64,000 bases of DNA from an uncultured Lachnospiraceae bacterium (GTDB lineage Bacteria > Bacillota > Clostridia > Lachnospirales > Lachnospiraceae): NCBI GenBank assembly GCA_902493385.1, contig CABUPO010000006.1:62001-126000 (forward strand), in the 5' to 3' direction. Shown here piece after piece: positions 8,030 through 17,408 of the stretch (positions are counted from its first letter, which is position 1; every line of letters begins with the position of its first letter). The notes under the pieces are model-generated. The model was not told where the DNA came from. It made no database searches and saw only the letters and a list, made by a program, of their open reading frames with translations. Made by a program: the position numbers and the translations under genes.

Positions 8030-10402
8030 ATGCGAGTTATCAAAAAAAGTATTGCAGCTTTACTCTGTGCCGCAATGGTATTCACGCTTGCGCCGGCAGG
8101 TTCTGCAGATGCAGCAAAGAAGCCGTCACTTAAGAAAAAGGCTTCAGTAACAGTTGGAAAGACTGTTAAGATTAAGGTAAAGAACGCTAAGAAGAGTTCA
8201 AAGTTTACCTGGAAGACAAGCAACAAGAAGGTTGCCAAGATAAGCAAGAAGGTTGCTAAAGGCAAGAAGGCCTCTGCAACAATTAAGGGCGTTAAGGAAG
8301 GAAAAGCCAAAATTACAGCTACATATAAGAATGGAAGTAAGAAGACCAGGCTTAAATGTAAGGTTACTGTAAAAAAAGCTGATGCTACACCGAACAATCC
8401 TTCGGCAACAACACCTGGTTCACAGGCAACGCAGCCTGGAAATCAGCCGACAACGGATCCGGGAACACAGCCTACTGATAATCCGGACCCGAAGATTACT
8501 AACACTCCAAAGCCTTCGGCTACACCAACCAACGTTCCTAAGAATAAGGAAGTTGACGCACGTAAGGTAGCTGACGGCACTGTTATTACAATCGATGGTA
8601 ACGCATCAGCCAATGAGTGGATGGATGCAGATAAGGTAACGGATCTTCTTAAGAATGCACAGAGCGTTCGTGGCGAGGTTGCTATTCAGAAAGCAACAGC
8701 TAAGCTTATGTGGTCAGAAGATGCGCTTTATGCCCTCGTTGAATCAGACGCAGCAATGGATGAAGTAAAAGTATTTGCAGATGTTGACGGAGATACATCT
8801 AACGGCAATGCTGTTTCAGCAACAGGTGTTTTAAGTGCAGATAAGAAGGTAGCAGAGGTTAAGGTTCCATGTACAATTAATGAGGAGACAGGTCTTAAGG
8901 CTGAAATCCAGATTACAGCGGGTGGAACAATTAACTATTTCGATAGCGTATACGCTATGGTTTATGATGAAGCAAAGAACGAATTCGTTCTTAAAGACGA
9001 TGGAATTAAGGCTGGTACAGATGATTCCGTATTAGGTACAGTTAATCTCTTTGCATCTTTAGAGCAGCCTAAGGAAGCATTTTATACCACTGACGGAGCT
9101 GCAATTCTTGAAGCAGCAGCAATTTCTGATGAGTGGGATGTTCCTGGAGAAGAAGGCGCTGAACCTGTTCAGAAGTCAAAGTCTATGAAATATGTTGATT
9201 CTAAGTACTGGACAGATGTGTATGAGGAGAATGGCAAGTCTTCAATATATTTTACAAAGGTTAATACAACAGCATACAATCCGAATGGTGATAACGACCT
9301 TACAAAGATTCAGCTTGCAGCTCAGGATGCAGACGGCAACTGGGTATCAGACAGAGACAAGGCTCAGGGATATGTTATCTGGGATGATGATTATCTCTAT
9401 GTTCTCTTTGATGTAAATGATACTGACATCTCACCTGCAAATGAAGAGCATTATACAACAGATTCAACAGAGTTCTTCTTTAACGAAGATCCTTCGGATC
9501 CTACATATGGAGCGGCTGGTGAGAGTAATGCAGTACAGCTTCGTGTAGACGCTGTTAATAACGTATTTTCATCAAATGATTCCGGAACAGGTAAGTACAG
9601 TCTTGTTGCACATGCTGTAGGATACAAGTATGCAGACGGAGTTAAGGAAACTTTAGAAGAAGGATGTACAGGATATCAGGTAGAGTATATCATTAAGCTT
9701 AATAATAAGCATGCGGCAGGCGAAATTATGGGCATGGACCTTCAGATTAACGACTGCTATACAAAGGAAATAGAAGAATCTGAAGATGCAGACGGCAATG
9801 TAATTCCTGCTTCAGTAATGGCAGACAGATGCTGTACAATCACAGCTTATGATACAGAGAACAGAGACTTTGAGGACCCAACAGCTTTCGGACGTGTTAA
9901 GCTTGTAAATAAAGATGAAGCTGAAGATCCTAATCCGCAGAACGAGCTTGTTGTACCTCTTTCAAGCCATTCAATCGCAGGCTGGATTACAGATGCAGAA
10001 GCAGTTGATAATGCAGATGGTTCAGTAACGATTAATTACAGTGAGGGAGCTACGTTTCGTGGATGTGCGTTCAAGCTTGACGCTGGTACAGACGTCAGCG
10101 GATATTCTAAGGTAGTTATTGACGCAGAGCCATCATTGGAAGAGTATGATTTATGTATGTCTGTTCTTGATGCAAGTATTAAGGATGAATGGGGCGCTGA
10201 ATTTGCACAGGGTATAAGATACGGAGCTTCATTCCCTGGAGAGTTTGCTCTTGCAGACATTGTAAACAATAATGGCGTTAATCAGGATAAAGAACAGATT
10301 GCCGGTGGTGATTATACAAATATAATCGGTGTTTCAATCTTCTGCGGCGGTTCAGGCAAAGAACAGTCAGTTACTATCAAATCAATCAAGTTCGTAAAAT
10401 AA
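8030..10402 (+). CDS. Secreted CBM9/DOMON-like carbohydrate-binding protein with lysine-rich Ig-like module
   Basis: 790 residues. A signal peptide (MRVIKKSIAALLCAAMVFTL, cleavage near SADA) is followed by a lysine-rich Big_2-like module (~30-115), a Thr/Pro/Gln linker (~118-170), a first CBM9/DOMON-type domain (~175-330) and a second, larger one (~355-600) with GYVIWDDDYLYVLFDVND and STEFFFNED, typical of xylanase CBM9 modules. The last ~150 residues form another beta-rich module. No catalytic motif is recognised, so it probably binds glycans at the cell surface rather than cutting them. The start at 8030 has GGGAGG 7 bases upstream. The codon use (GCA, AAG, GTT rich) is more biased than in its neighbours, which suggests high expression. 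Confidence 0.8.
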   Translation: MRVIKKSIAALLCAAMVFTLAPAGSADAAKKPSLKKKASVTVGKTVKIKVKNAKKSSKFTWKTSNKKVAKISKKVAKGKKASATIKGVKEGKAKITATYKNGSKKTRLKCKVTVKKADATPNNPSATTPGSQATQPGNQPTTDPGTQPTDNPDPKITNTPKPSATPTNVPKNKEVDARKVADGTVITIDGNASANEWMDADKVTDLLKNAQSVRGEVAIQKATAKLMWSEDALYALVESDAAMDEVKVFADVDGDTSNGNAVSATGVLSADKKVAEVKVPCTINEETGLKAEIQITAGGTINYFDSVYAMVYDEAKNEFVLKDDGIKAGTDDSVLGTVNLFASLEQPKEAFYTTDGAAILEAAAISDEWDVPGEEGAEPVQKSKSMKYVDSKYWTDVYEENGKSSIYFTKVNTTAYNPNGDNDLTKIQLAAQDADGNWVSDRDKAQGYVIWDDDYLYVLFDVNDTDISPANEEHYTTDSTEFFFNEDPSDPTYGAAGESNAVQLRVDAVNNVFSSNDSGTGKYSLVAHAVGYKYADGVKETLEEGCTGYQVEYIIKLNNKHAAGEIMGMDLQINDCYTKEIEESEDADGNVIPASVMADRCCTITAYDTENRDFEDPTAFGRVKLVNKDEAEDPNPQNELVVPLSSHSIAGWITDAEAVDNADGSVTINYSEGATFRGCAFKLDAGTDVSGYSKVVIDAEPSLEEYDLCMSVLDASIKDEWGAEFAQGIRYGASFPGEFALADIVNNNGVNQDKEQIAGGDYTNIIGVSIFCGGSGKEQSVTIKSIKFVK

Positions 10403-10438
10403 TTTTTATGATTGATTACTTATTGGTTTGAAGCTTTG

Positions 10439-10481
10439 ACTACCATACATTGGTTCAACCCAATGTATGGTAGTTTTATTT
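10439..10481 (+). terminator. Terminator after the CBM9-like protein
   Basis: A perfect 15-bp stem (ACTACCATACATTGG with CCAATGTATGGTAGT, 10439-10453 and 10460-10474) with a 6-base loop, followed by TTTATTTT. It separates two related genes, which are therefore at least partly independent transcripts. Confidence 0.9.
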
Positions 10482-10496
10482 TAAGGAGAGGAAAAT

Positions 10497-12020
10497 ATGA
10501 TATCAAAGAGACTTGTTGCATCATTTATATGTGTGGGTTTAGCCGCCGCGTCGCTTTTTTCAGCATTTAATCCTGCAGATGCAGCTGCGGCGGTAAAAAA
10601 AATAAAGTTAAGTAATAAAAAGCTTGAGCTTTCAGTTGGTGAGAGCAGGGTTTTAAAGGTAAAGTATAAACCGGCAAAAAGTAAAGCAAAGATTGTATGG
10701 AGTTCTTCAAAAAAGAAGGTGGCTAAAGTAAATAAAAAGGGTAAAGTGACTGCAAAGAGTATAGGTTCGGCAGTTATTACTGCAAAAGTTAAAGCTTCAA
10801 AGATTAAGGCTGCATGTAAAGTTAAGGTAAATAAAGCGCCGGATGAGATAAAGAACGTTACTCCGAATTTTACAGCTGCACCAACGGGGTCTGCAGCTAC
10901 GCCTTCACCTACAGGTGTTGTTGATAACAAGGTATATCCGGTTAATATTAATTTTGAAGATGAGGACTATGTTACGATTGAAGTTGGCGGGGAATATACG
11001 CTTAAAGCACAGGCAGCGCCGTCTGATACAGATAAGGACGCTATGGAATATAAAAGCGAACGCGGCTGGGTTGCATCTGTGGACCAGGATGGTAAAGTTA
11101 AGGCGTTATATCCGGGTATGACAATTATTACGCTTACATCTAAAAAGGATAGCAGTGTAACTGCAAGTATTCATGTAAATGTAGTTGATACTTCCATACC
11201 TGACGCATCATTTAACCAGTATAATTCAGATATTGCACATGGTAAGATAGAGACAATCAGTTATAATTCGGATTATCGTGAAGGGGGCAAGGCTCAGGCC
11301 AGAGTATGGACTCCTGCCGATTATTCGCCGGAACAGAAATATAATATATTATTCTGTCTTCACGGAGGCGGAGCTGATATGTGGTATTGGACTAATGATA
11401 AAGGCGGGGCTAACGATGGATGTGCTGCAGATAAGATTCTTGACAATCTTTATGCTCAGGGTATTCTTGAACCTTGCATAGTAGTATTTACTAACGGAGT
11501 TATAACATATGACGATACAAAGACATATCCTAATGTTCCAAAGGATGCTGTCGTTACAGACTGGGGAAGAGACAGCTTCCTGCTTGAATACGAGATTATT
11601 TATAACCTTATGCCATATATGAATGAGAATTATTCAATTGAGCAGGGAAAAGAGCATACTGCGATATGCGGTCTTTCTATGGGATGTGGACAGACGCTTG
11701 ATATCGGCCTTAAAAATCCGGAGCTGTTTGCATATGTAGGAGCTTTTTCAGGAAGTCCGTTTGCAAGAGACGACCAGCAGCTTGTAACATGTAAAGAAGA
11801 TGCAGACAGGCTTAACAGTAATTTTAAGCTGTTTACAATGATGGTTGGTTCAGAGGATGGACTGGCAAATGATAAGACTTCAAGCAGTTCTAAGGCATTC
11901 GCAAAGGTATGTACAGAGTATGAAGTTAATTATATGTTTGTTGAAGAACCGGGTCTTGCACATGAAGATGCATGCTGGGACAGAAATCTTTACAAATTTA
12001 TGAAATACGCTTTTAAATAA
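10497..12020 (+). CDS. Secreted esterase (feruloyl/acetyl esterase type, PF00756) with two Ig-like modules
   Basis: 507 residues. After a signal peptide (cleaved near PADA) come a lysine-rich Big_2 module (~30-115), a short Thr/Pro linker, a second Big_2-like module (~140-225) and an alpha/beta-hydrolase of the esterase D/CE1 type (~245-507). The nucleophile elbow is GLSMGCG with Ser394; the oxyanion segment is LFCLHGGGADMWYW; the catalytic His is in GLAHEDACW. CE1 enzymes release feruloyl or acetyl groups from plant xylan, which fits the CBM9-like protein upstream. The substrate is inferred. The start follows AAGGAGAGG. The wide bidirectional hairpin at 12028-12084 ends the gene. Confidence 0.85.
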   Translation: MISKRLVASFICVGLAAASLFSAFNPADAAAAVKKIKLSNKKLELSVGESRVLKVKYKPAKSKAKIVWSSSKKKVAKVNKKGKVTAKSIGSAVITAKVKASKIKAACKVKVNKAPDEIKNVTPNFTAAPTGSAATPSPTGVVDNKVYPVNINFEDEDYVTIEVGGEYTLKAQAAPSDTDKDAMEYKSERGWVASVDQDGKVKALYPGMTIITLTSKKDSSVTASIHVNVVDTSIPDASFNQYNSDIAHGKIETISYNSDYREGGKAQARVWTPADYSPEQKYNILFCLHGGGADMWYWTNDKGGANDGCAADKILDNLYAQGILEPCIVVFTNGVITYDDTKTYPNVPKDAVVTDWGRDSFLLEYEIIYNLMPYMNENYSIEQGKEHTAICGLSMGCGQTLDIGLKNPELFAYVGAFSGSPFARDDQQLVTCKEDADRLNSNFKLFTMMVGSEDGLANDKTSSSSKAFAKVCTEYEVNYMFVEEPGLAHEDACWDRNLYKFMKYAFK

Positions 12021-12027
12021 ACAATTT

Positions 12028-12084
12028 ATATTTTCCCGGATAAATATGTGCTTTAGAGGTTACAGTATTCTGTCCGGGAAAATA
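12028..12084. terminator. Bidirectional terminator between convergent genes
   Basis: TATATTTTCCCGGA and TCCGGGAAAATAT pair across a ~31-base loop, with T runs available on both strands. It lies between the esterase gene (plus) and the DHHW gene (minus) and can serve both. Confidence 0.75.
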
Positions 12085-12087
12085 TTA

Positions 12088-13191
12088 TTATTTTAGTTTG
12101 CTATCCAGCATCTTTTTCGGAAAATATTTATTAATTGTTGCATATTCTACAGATTCAAATAGAACTATATCAGGTTCAAAAACATCTATATAATACTCAA
12201 AATCAAATATGTTATAGTAACTGTGTACAAATATACTTTCAGAAAAGCTTTCGTTCATAAATTTTTCCTTACCCAGAAAATAACTGCCACGAAACACCAG
12301 TATGCTTGGATACTCAGGATGACCGGGATTAATATAATGAGAATAATCGTTGTATGTTTCATCAAGCTCTATATCTGTATCGGCGGCTGTAACGTCAATA
12401 GCTTCAGGGTTATTTCTTGTATATGTGACAGAAGGTTCGTCAATACGGAAATAGGATAATGGAAGATATTCATGAATTATATCTGCAGCCGTATAGTCAG
12501 AGTCTTTGTTGAGAGGAATCATTGGGTAAGTATTCTTAAGGTTGTCAAGTATATTGCTGATACCGATTAGTGCGCCTGTTTCATTCCAGTGACCCGCGTC
12601 AAATTTTTTGTCAAATACCTGCGTATTTTTTGATTCGTTTATAAGAAGCGGGGTATTATCCATATAATTTATATTATAATCCTGAAGCTTTGACAAAATG
12701 TAATTCTGACGGCAGAATGTAAGATTTGCGCCGGAAGGCAGATATTGTTCGTAAACCTGTGTTTTATCCGGATTAATACAGTAAAGAAAACTGATATCGT
12801 GGGCAGTGCAGTATGTCTGCATGTATTTGATATATCTTACAAATGAATCAAGATATTTTTGGTCGAGTTCTTCGTCAGGCATTTTAAAAAATACATAACC
12901 GTTTGTTCCATATTCGTATGTTGGGTGTAAAAGAGTGTTAAATAATGCGTCGTTTGCATATAAGTACGTATTAATCATCTGGGTACGAAACCCTATACGT
13001 CCGGAAATATATGATTCATAATCTTTTGTTATGGATTCTTTTCTGCCGATATCCTTAAATTCCATAAGAGGGGTATTATCAATTTCGGATATCTGAGAAT
13101 GTTTTGTGTTCATTGTGATAATAGGCATTGTAATAAAAAATATAAAAAGTACAATTGTTATTATGCCAGGTATTTTTTGTGCTTTATTCAT
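12088..13191 (-). CDS. AlgX/AlgJ-like DHHW-family protein (O-acetylation partner)
   Basis: 367 residues with one N-terminal membrane segment (IPGIITIVLFIFFITMPII) and an extracytoplasmic SGNH-like domain. The DHHW-type motif is seen as DAGHWNETGA near residue 210; these His and Trp residues are typical of AlgJ/AlgX/DltD-like acetyltransfer partners. It lies directly downstream of the MBOAT gene (17 bases apart), a pairing known from polysaccharide or wall O-acetylation. ATG at 13191 is preceded by GGGAGG with 8-base spacing; the GTG at 13200 overlaps that site. The acceptor polymer is not revealed by the neighbours. Confidence 0.8.
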   Translation of the reverse strand: MNKAQKIPGIITIVLFIFFITMPIITMNTKHSQISEIDNTPLMEFKDIGRKESITKDYESYISGRIGFRTQMINTYLYANDALFNTLLHPTYEYGTNGYVFFKMPDEELDQKYLDSFVRYIKYMQTYCTAHDISFLYCINPDKTQVYEQYLPSGANLTFCRQNYILSKLQDYNINYMDNTPLLINESKNTQVFDKKFDAGHWNETGALIGISNILDNLKNTYPMIPLNKDSDYTAADIIHEYLPLSYFRIDEPSVTYTRNNPEAIDVTAADTDIELDETYNDYSHYINPGHPEYPSILVFRGSYFLGKEKFMNESFSESIFVHSYYNIFDFEYYIDVFEPDIVLFESVEYATINKYFPKKMLDSKLK

Positions 13192-13208
13192 GAAAATCAC
13201 CTCCCAAA

Positions 13209-14615
13209 TCAGAACTGAAAATATATAAACGGATTATATACGTTATTGGTTATATATATTATGCATATGGAAAAAAGAATAAATACAAGTATAAGCTGTA
13301 CTATTCTCGCCCATATATTGTTTGAGGCAAATTTTGTAAAGAGCATTTTCCATAAAGGAATGCCGCATAATCCGGCGCAGACCAAAGAAAAAATCAGACG
13401 TCTGTCAAGGTAATAAATATATGAAAAATGTGCGGAGTCCTGTGAAACATTTCCTATGCCCGCCATTGACATGATATATGCCCACGCAGCAGGCAGAGTT
13501 TCCGCTCTGAAAAATACCCAGCCAATAATTACGATAAGCATTGTTAACGCCCATTTGAAAAAAGAAGGTATTTTTTTATAAAAGGATAATTTCATAATTG
13601 GCTTTTCCAAAACCAAAAGAACTCCGTACCACATGCCCCATATCACAAAATTCCATGAAGCGCCGTGCCATAACCCTGTTATAAAAAAGACTATGAGAAT
13701 ATGCAGGCTTGCATTGCCTTTTCTGCTTCCTCCAAGCGGAATATATATATAATCACGAAACCATGTTGAAAGGGAAATATGCCATCTTCGCCAAAATTCA
13801 GTAACAGATTTTGAAATATACGGATAGTTAAAGTTTTCGGGAAAAGTAAATCCAAACATTTTTCCAAGTCCTATAGCCATATCGGAATATCCCGAAAAAT
13901 CATAATATATCTGAAATGTATAGCATATAATTCCTATCCATGCAGCAGGCGTATCTATTCCCTGCGGGCTTGAATTGAATATATCGTCTGCGGTTTCGCC
14001 CAGTACGTTTGCAATAAGGACTTTTTTTGAAAGACCGATAATAAATCTTATTATGCCGTCTGAAAAATCAGTTATGGTAATATGCCGTGTATTAATCTGA
14101 TTATGGATTTCATTATATTTTACTATAGGACCGGCGACGAGCTGTGGAAAAAGCGAAATGTACAGAGCGGTATCCAAAGGGTTCTTACAGCAGCTGCATG
14201 TGTTTTTGTATATATCAATAATATATGACATTCCCTGAAAGGTGTAAAATGATATTCCTACCGGAAGTATTATATTAGTAAGGGCAATGCTTCCGTGAGT
14301 CAGCTGGTTTACTGTAGTAATGATAAAATCAGTGTATTTGAATATTGTAAGCAAAATAATATTAGCGGTTAAAATGCATATGAGTTCAGCGCGGCGGACC
14401 TTCCTGCTCTCTGTACGATTTAATAAAATGCCGCCGAGATAATTGATTGTTATCGATAAAATAATAAGAAAAATATACGAAGGTTTATTCCACCAGTAAA
14501 AAAGCAGACTGAAAAAAAGCAAAGTTATGTTCTTTGCACGGCGCGGAACAATATAATATATAAGCAGTACTGCCGGGAGAAAAGAAAATAAAAAAACGGT
14601 GGATGAGAAAACCAT
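13209..14615 (-). CDS. MBOAT family membrane O-acyltransferase (AlgI/DltB-like)
   Basis: 468 residues with about 10-12 membrane helices. The AlgI/PatA signature regions are present: FWRRWHISLSTWFRDYIYIP and LWHGASWNFVIWG; the His in the latter is the conserved MBOAT catalytic His. Such proteins move acyl groups across the membrane and, with a DHHW partner, put them on exported polymers. The partner is encoded just downstream. The start at 14615 has AAAGGA upstream. No polysaccharide polymerase lies next to the pair, so it may modify a wall polymer made elsewhere (inference). Confidence 0.9.
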   Translation of the reverse strand: MVFSSTVFLFSFLPAVLLIYYIVPRRAKNITLLFFSLLFYWWNKPSYIFLIILSITINYLGGILLNRTESRKVRRAELICILTANIILLTIFKYTDFIITTVNQLTHGSIALTNIILPVGISFYTFQGMSYIIDIYKNTCSCCKNPLDTALYISLFPQLVAGPIVKYNEIHNQINTRHITITDFSDGIIRFIIGLSKKVLIANVLGETADDIFNSSPQGIDTPAAWIGIICYTFQIYYDFSGYSDMAIGLGKMFGFTFPENFNYPYISKSVTEFWRRWHISLSTWFRDYIYIPLGGSRKGNASLHILIVFFITGLWHGASWNFVIWGMWYGVLLVLEKPIMKLSFYKKIPSFFKWALTMLIVIIGWVFFRAETLPAAWAYIMSMAGIGNVSQDSAHFSYIYYLDRRLIFSLVCAGLCGIPLWKMLFTKFASNNIWARIVQLILVFILFSICIIYITNNVYNPFIYFQF

Positions 14616-14742
14616 ATATAATCCTTTCCGATAAAAATAATACTGGATGTTTTGCTGTTATTATAGCATAAATATTGTTGTTTTGAAATACTAAAAATGA
14701 TATACTAATAAGTATAAATATAGTAGCAGATAGGAGATTAAT

Positions 14743-16233
14743 ATGAGTAGTGCGTTAGTGCGTGGTGCGGGTGTACTTATGCCTATAAGCAGTCTTTGGT
14801 CACCATATGGAATAGGGACCCTTGGCAGAGAGGCGTACAGATTTGCAGACTGGCTAAGCCTTGCCGGACAGAAGTACTGGCAGGTACTTCCGGTTAGTCC
14901 TACAAGCTTTGGAGACAGTCCTTATCAGTCGTTTTCAGCATTTGCCGGTAATCCATATTTTATTGATCTTGATACGCTTGTAGAGGAAGGGCTTATTAGC
15001 CCGTCTGATTTAGATAATATAAAATGGCAGGATGAAGCTGATAAAATTAATTACGGCTATCTTTTTGATAACAGGGCTGCAATACTGAAAAAAGCATATA
15101 GAGCAAGCAGCCATAAGGATTCGGAGGAGTACAGGCGTTTTTGCAGTGATAACGAGTTCTGGCTTTCGGATTACAGTTTTTTTATGGCTCTGAAAGAATA
15201 TTTTGATAATCGTTCATGGACGCAGTGGGATGAAGATATCAGATTCAGACGTCATGAAGCGTGTGTAAAATATAGTAAGCTTTTAGCTTCGGAAATTGAT
15301 TTTTGGAAGTTCTGCCAGTTCAAATTTTTTGAGCAGTGGCAGAAGTTAAAAAAATATGTTAATGAAAAAGGTATACATATTATCGGAGACATACCGTTAT
15401 ATGTGTCGCTTGACAGCGCGGACGTATGGGCTAATGAAAGACTTTTTGAGCTGGATGAGAAGAGACGTCCTACGTGTGTTGCCGGAGTGCCGCCTGACTG
15501 CTTTTCAGAAGACGGACAGCTTTGGGGTAATCCGATATATAACTGGCGTCAGATGGAAGCGGAGAATTTTTACTGGTGGAGAAAGCGTATGAATTCATGC
15601 AGCAGTCTCTATGATGTTATACGTATCGACCATTTTATCGGGATAGTAAGGTATTATGCGATACCGGCGGGAAGCGTCAATGCAAAGGCCGGAGAATGGA
15701 AGCTGGGGCCGGGAGAAAAGCTCACAAGAGTTATTGAGGAGTCGGTTGGTAATGCCTCTGTAATTGCTGAAGATCTTGGAGTAATAACCCAGCAGGTAAG
15801 AGAGCTTATTGAAAAAATGGGCTGGCCTGGTATGAAGATATATGAATTTGCATTTGACGGTCAGGCTTCTAATGAGTATCTTCCGCATAATTATAAGAAT
15901 CCCTGCTGTGTGTTATATGCAGGAACCCATGACAATGATACCATAATGGGATTTATGGACAGCATACAGGACTATCAGGTAGACCAGATACTGGAGTATC
16001 TTGACGCAGATAAGGTTTCTGATGTCCCTAAAAAAATGATAAGGTCCGGTTATGCAAGCATTGCGGTAGCTGTTATTATTCAGATGCAGGATATTCTGGA
16101 GCTTGGAACATGCGCCAGAATCAATACGCCTTCAACTTTGGGTGACAACTGGCGTTGGCGTATGAAAAAAGAGCAGCTTAAAGATGAGGATGCATACAGG
16201 CTTATAAAAATGGTGCATGCTTACGGCAGATAA
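14743..16233 (+). CDS. malQ: 4-alpha-glucanotransferase (GH77, amylomaltase)
   Basis: 496 residues, the usual length for GH77. It moves maltooligosaccharide units between glucans in the cytoplasm in starch or maltodextrin use. Catalytic residues are visible: the nucleophile Asp in VIRIDHFIGIVRYY, the acid/base Glu in VIAEDLG, and the stabilising Asp in AGTHDNDT. The N-terminus GAGVLMPISSLWSPYGIG(T)LG is typical. The ATG at 14743 follows TAGGAG. It stands alone, with no maltose transporter or phosphorylase nearby. Confidence 0.95.
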   Translation: MSSALVRGAGVLMPISSLWSPYGIGTLGREAYRFADWLSLAGQKYWQVLPVSPTSFGDSPYQSFSAFAGNPYFIDLDTLVEEGLISPSDLDNIKWQDEADKINYGYLFDNRAAILKKAYRASSHKDSEEYRRFCSDNEFWLSDYSFFMALKEYFDNRSWTQWDEDIRFRRHEACVKYSKLLASEIDFWKFCQFKFFEQWQKLKKYVNEKGIHIIGDIPLYVSLDSADVWANERLFELDEKRRPTCVAGVPPDCFSEDGQLWGNPIYNWRQMEAENFYWWRKRMNSCSSLYDVIRIDHFIGIVRYYAIPAGSVNAKAGEWKLGPGEKLTRVIEESVGNASVIAEDLGVITQQVRELIEKMGWPGMKIYEFAFDGQASNEYLPHNYKNPCCVLYAGTHDNDTIMGFMDSIQDYQVDQILEYLDADKVSDVPKKMIRSGYASIAVAVIIQMQDILELGTCARINTPSTLGDNWRWRMKKEQLKDEDAYRLIKMVHAYGR

Positions 16234-16245
16234 TTATCAACGCAG

Positions 16246-16467
16246 TTACCCTGCGCTTTCAGTAATTGATAATTCTTTTATCTGATTTATCAGATAACGG
16301 TATCTGAGGTCTGCCGAATTGATTTCGTATATATAGCAGTCTATTAAATCAGGATCCGATGCGTACTGGAACCCTGCATAAGCGGTTTCCAGTTCCAGCC
16401 GGGTCTTTGTTATGTCGTCCATAAGGGATTTTTTTAACAAATCATGTTTGCTTTTTCTCTTTTTCAT
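16246..16467 (-). CDS. DUF2508 (YaaL-like) family protein
   Basis: 73 residues, charged and helical, without membrane segment. The pattern DITKTRLELETAYAGFQYAS followed by DLIDCYIYEINSADLRYRYL matches the YaaL/DUF2508 family. In Bacillus yaaL sits between recR and bofA; here a bofA homologue lies 120 bases away but points in the opposite direction, which supports the assignment. The function of the family is unknown. The start at 16467 has GGAAAGGA upstream. Confidence 0.75.
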   Translation of the reverse strand: MKKRKSKHDLLKKSLMDDITKTRLELETAYAGFQYASDPDLIDCYIYEINSADLRYRYLINQIKELSITESAG

Positions 16468-16587
16468 AGGCGGCTTCCTTTCCTGTAATTAGTCTATATT
16501 CATAAAATTCCCAATACTTGCAGGCTTATACATATTTTTATATAAATGATAATAAAATAATATATAGAATGTATTGGGGAGAAACAT

Positions 16588-16785
16588 ATGTTAAAAAAAG
16601 TTATTTATACTGTATGTATACAGATGCTTGCAGGATGTCTTATGATATATATAGCAGATAAATTATTTGCAATGAACGGCTTCAATGTATATGTTGGTAT
16701 AAATCCGGTAACGACAGCTTTTTCGGGAGTTTTAGGGATTCCTGGAGTTGTGTCTTTGTTTGCACTTTCAGTAATATTAAAATAA
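16588..16785 (+). CDS. bofA: BofA-family membrane protein (pro-sigma-K processing inhibitor homologue)
   Basis: 65 residues with two membrane segments. The family block INPVTTAFSGVLGIPGVVSL is characteristic of BofA. In Bacillus BofA holds back the SpoIVFB protease until engulfment is complete; in Clostridia that lack the full checkpoint the role is uncertain. The start at 16588 follows TTGGGGAG. The neighbouring yaaL homologue is divergent. It is short for BofA (about 87 residues in Bacillus), with the N-terminal helix kept. Confidence 0.8.
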   Translation: MLKKVIYTVCIQMLAGCLMIYIADKLFAMNGFNVYVGINPVTTAFSGVLGIPGVVSLFALSVILK

Positions 16786-16799
16786 ATTACAAAAAGTGC

Positions 16800-16837
16800 T
16801 TGACGGTTATTGTATTACATAGTATTATATGTAATAC
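16800..16837 (+). promoter_or_regulatory. tad operon promoter with an overlapping palindromic operator
   Basis: TTGACG at 16800-16805, a 17-base spacer and TATTAT at 16823-16828. An inverted repeat, GTATTACATA (16812-16821) and TATGTAATAC (16828-16837), brackets the -10 box exactly. A second palindrome, CATGT-GAT-ACATG, lies at 16848-16860 just downstream. Both are good candidate sites for a dimeric repressor. Confidence 0.65.
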
Positions 16838-16873
16838 AACGGTGATGCATGTGATACATGTTAAAGAAAGAGG

Positions 16874-17389
16874 GTGTGTAGATTAGTTAGTATATGTTGT
16901 TTAACGGTGATACTTGCCGTTGCAGCATGCGAGGATATTGCCGGATTTAAAGTCAGTAACAGGCTTATTGTGACAGGCTGGGGCATAGCTTTTTTGTTCA
17001 GGCTGCACGATGGCGGATTATATGGAATTATATACTGGATTTTAGGTGTGATAGCGCCCGTTATTATTTTATATGCTTTATTTTTATTAGGAATGCTAGG
17101 CGCAGGAGATATTAAGCTTATATCTGTTATAGGCGGGTTTTGCGGAGTGGCATTTTGCGTAAGGGTATTTATACTTGCATTATTTGCTGGTGGAGTTCTA
17201 TGTTTTATCAAATGTATTCATTATGGTTATCTTTTGAATCGATTGCAGTATTTCGCTGCTTATTTCAGGGATATTTTACGGAGAAGAACTATTAAAGCAT
17301 ATTATATCAGAGAACGCGACGGGGAGGCTGTTGTGATACCCTTTAGTGCGGCAATTGGCATAGGATTTTTAGCAGCTTATGGAATGTGA
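16874..17389 (+). CDS. tadV: Prepilin peptidase of the tad locus (A24A, TadV/CpaA-like)
   Basis: 171 residues with about four membrane helices. The two catalytic Asp of the A24 aspartic prepilin peptidases are visible: one in ACEDIAGFKVSN, one in LGAGDIKLIS. It lacks the N-terminal methyltransferase part, as usual for tad-type enzymes. It should cut the leader of the Flp1 pilin and the pseudopilins encoded downstream. The start is uncertain: GTG at 16874 is used here because a stop lies upstream at 16862, but the AGAGGG site nearly overlaps it. It is the first gene of the operon. Confidence 0.85.
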   Translation: MCRLVSICCLTVILAVAACEDIAGFKVSNRLIVTGWGIAFLFRLHDGGLYGIIYWILGVIAPVIILYALFLLGMLGAGDIKLISVIGGFCGVAFCVRVFILALFAGGVLCFIKCIHYGYLLNRLQYFAAYFRDILRRRTIKAYYIRERDGEAVVIPFSAAIGIGFLAAYGM

Positions 17390-17408
17390 AGCTAAAGGAG
17401 GTTTTTGG

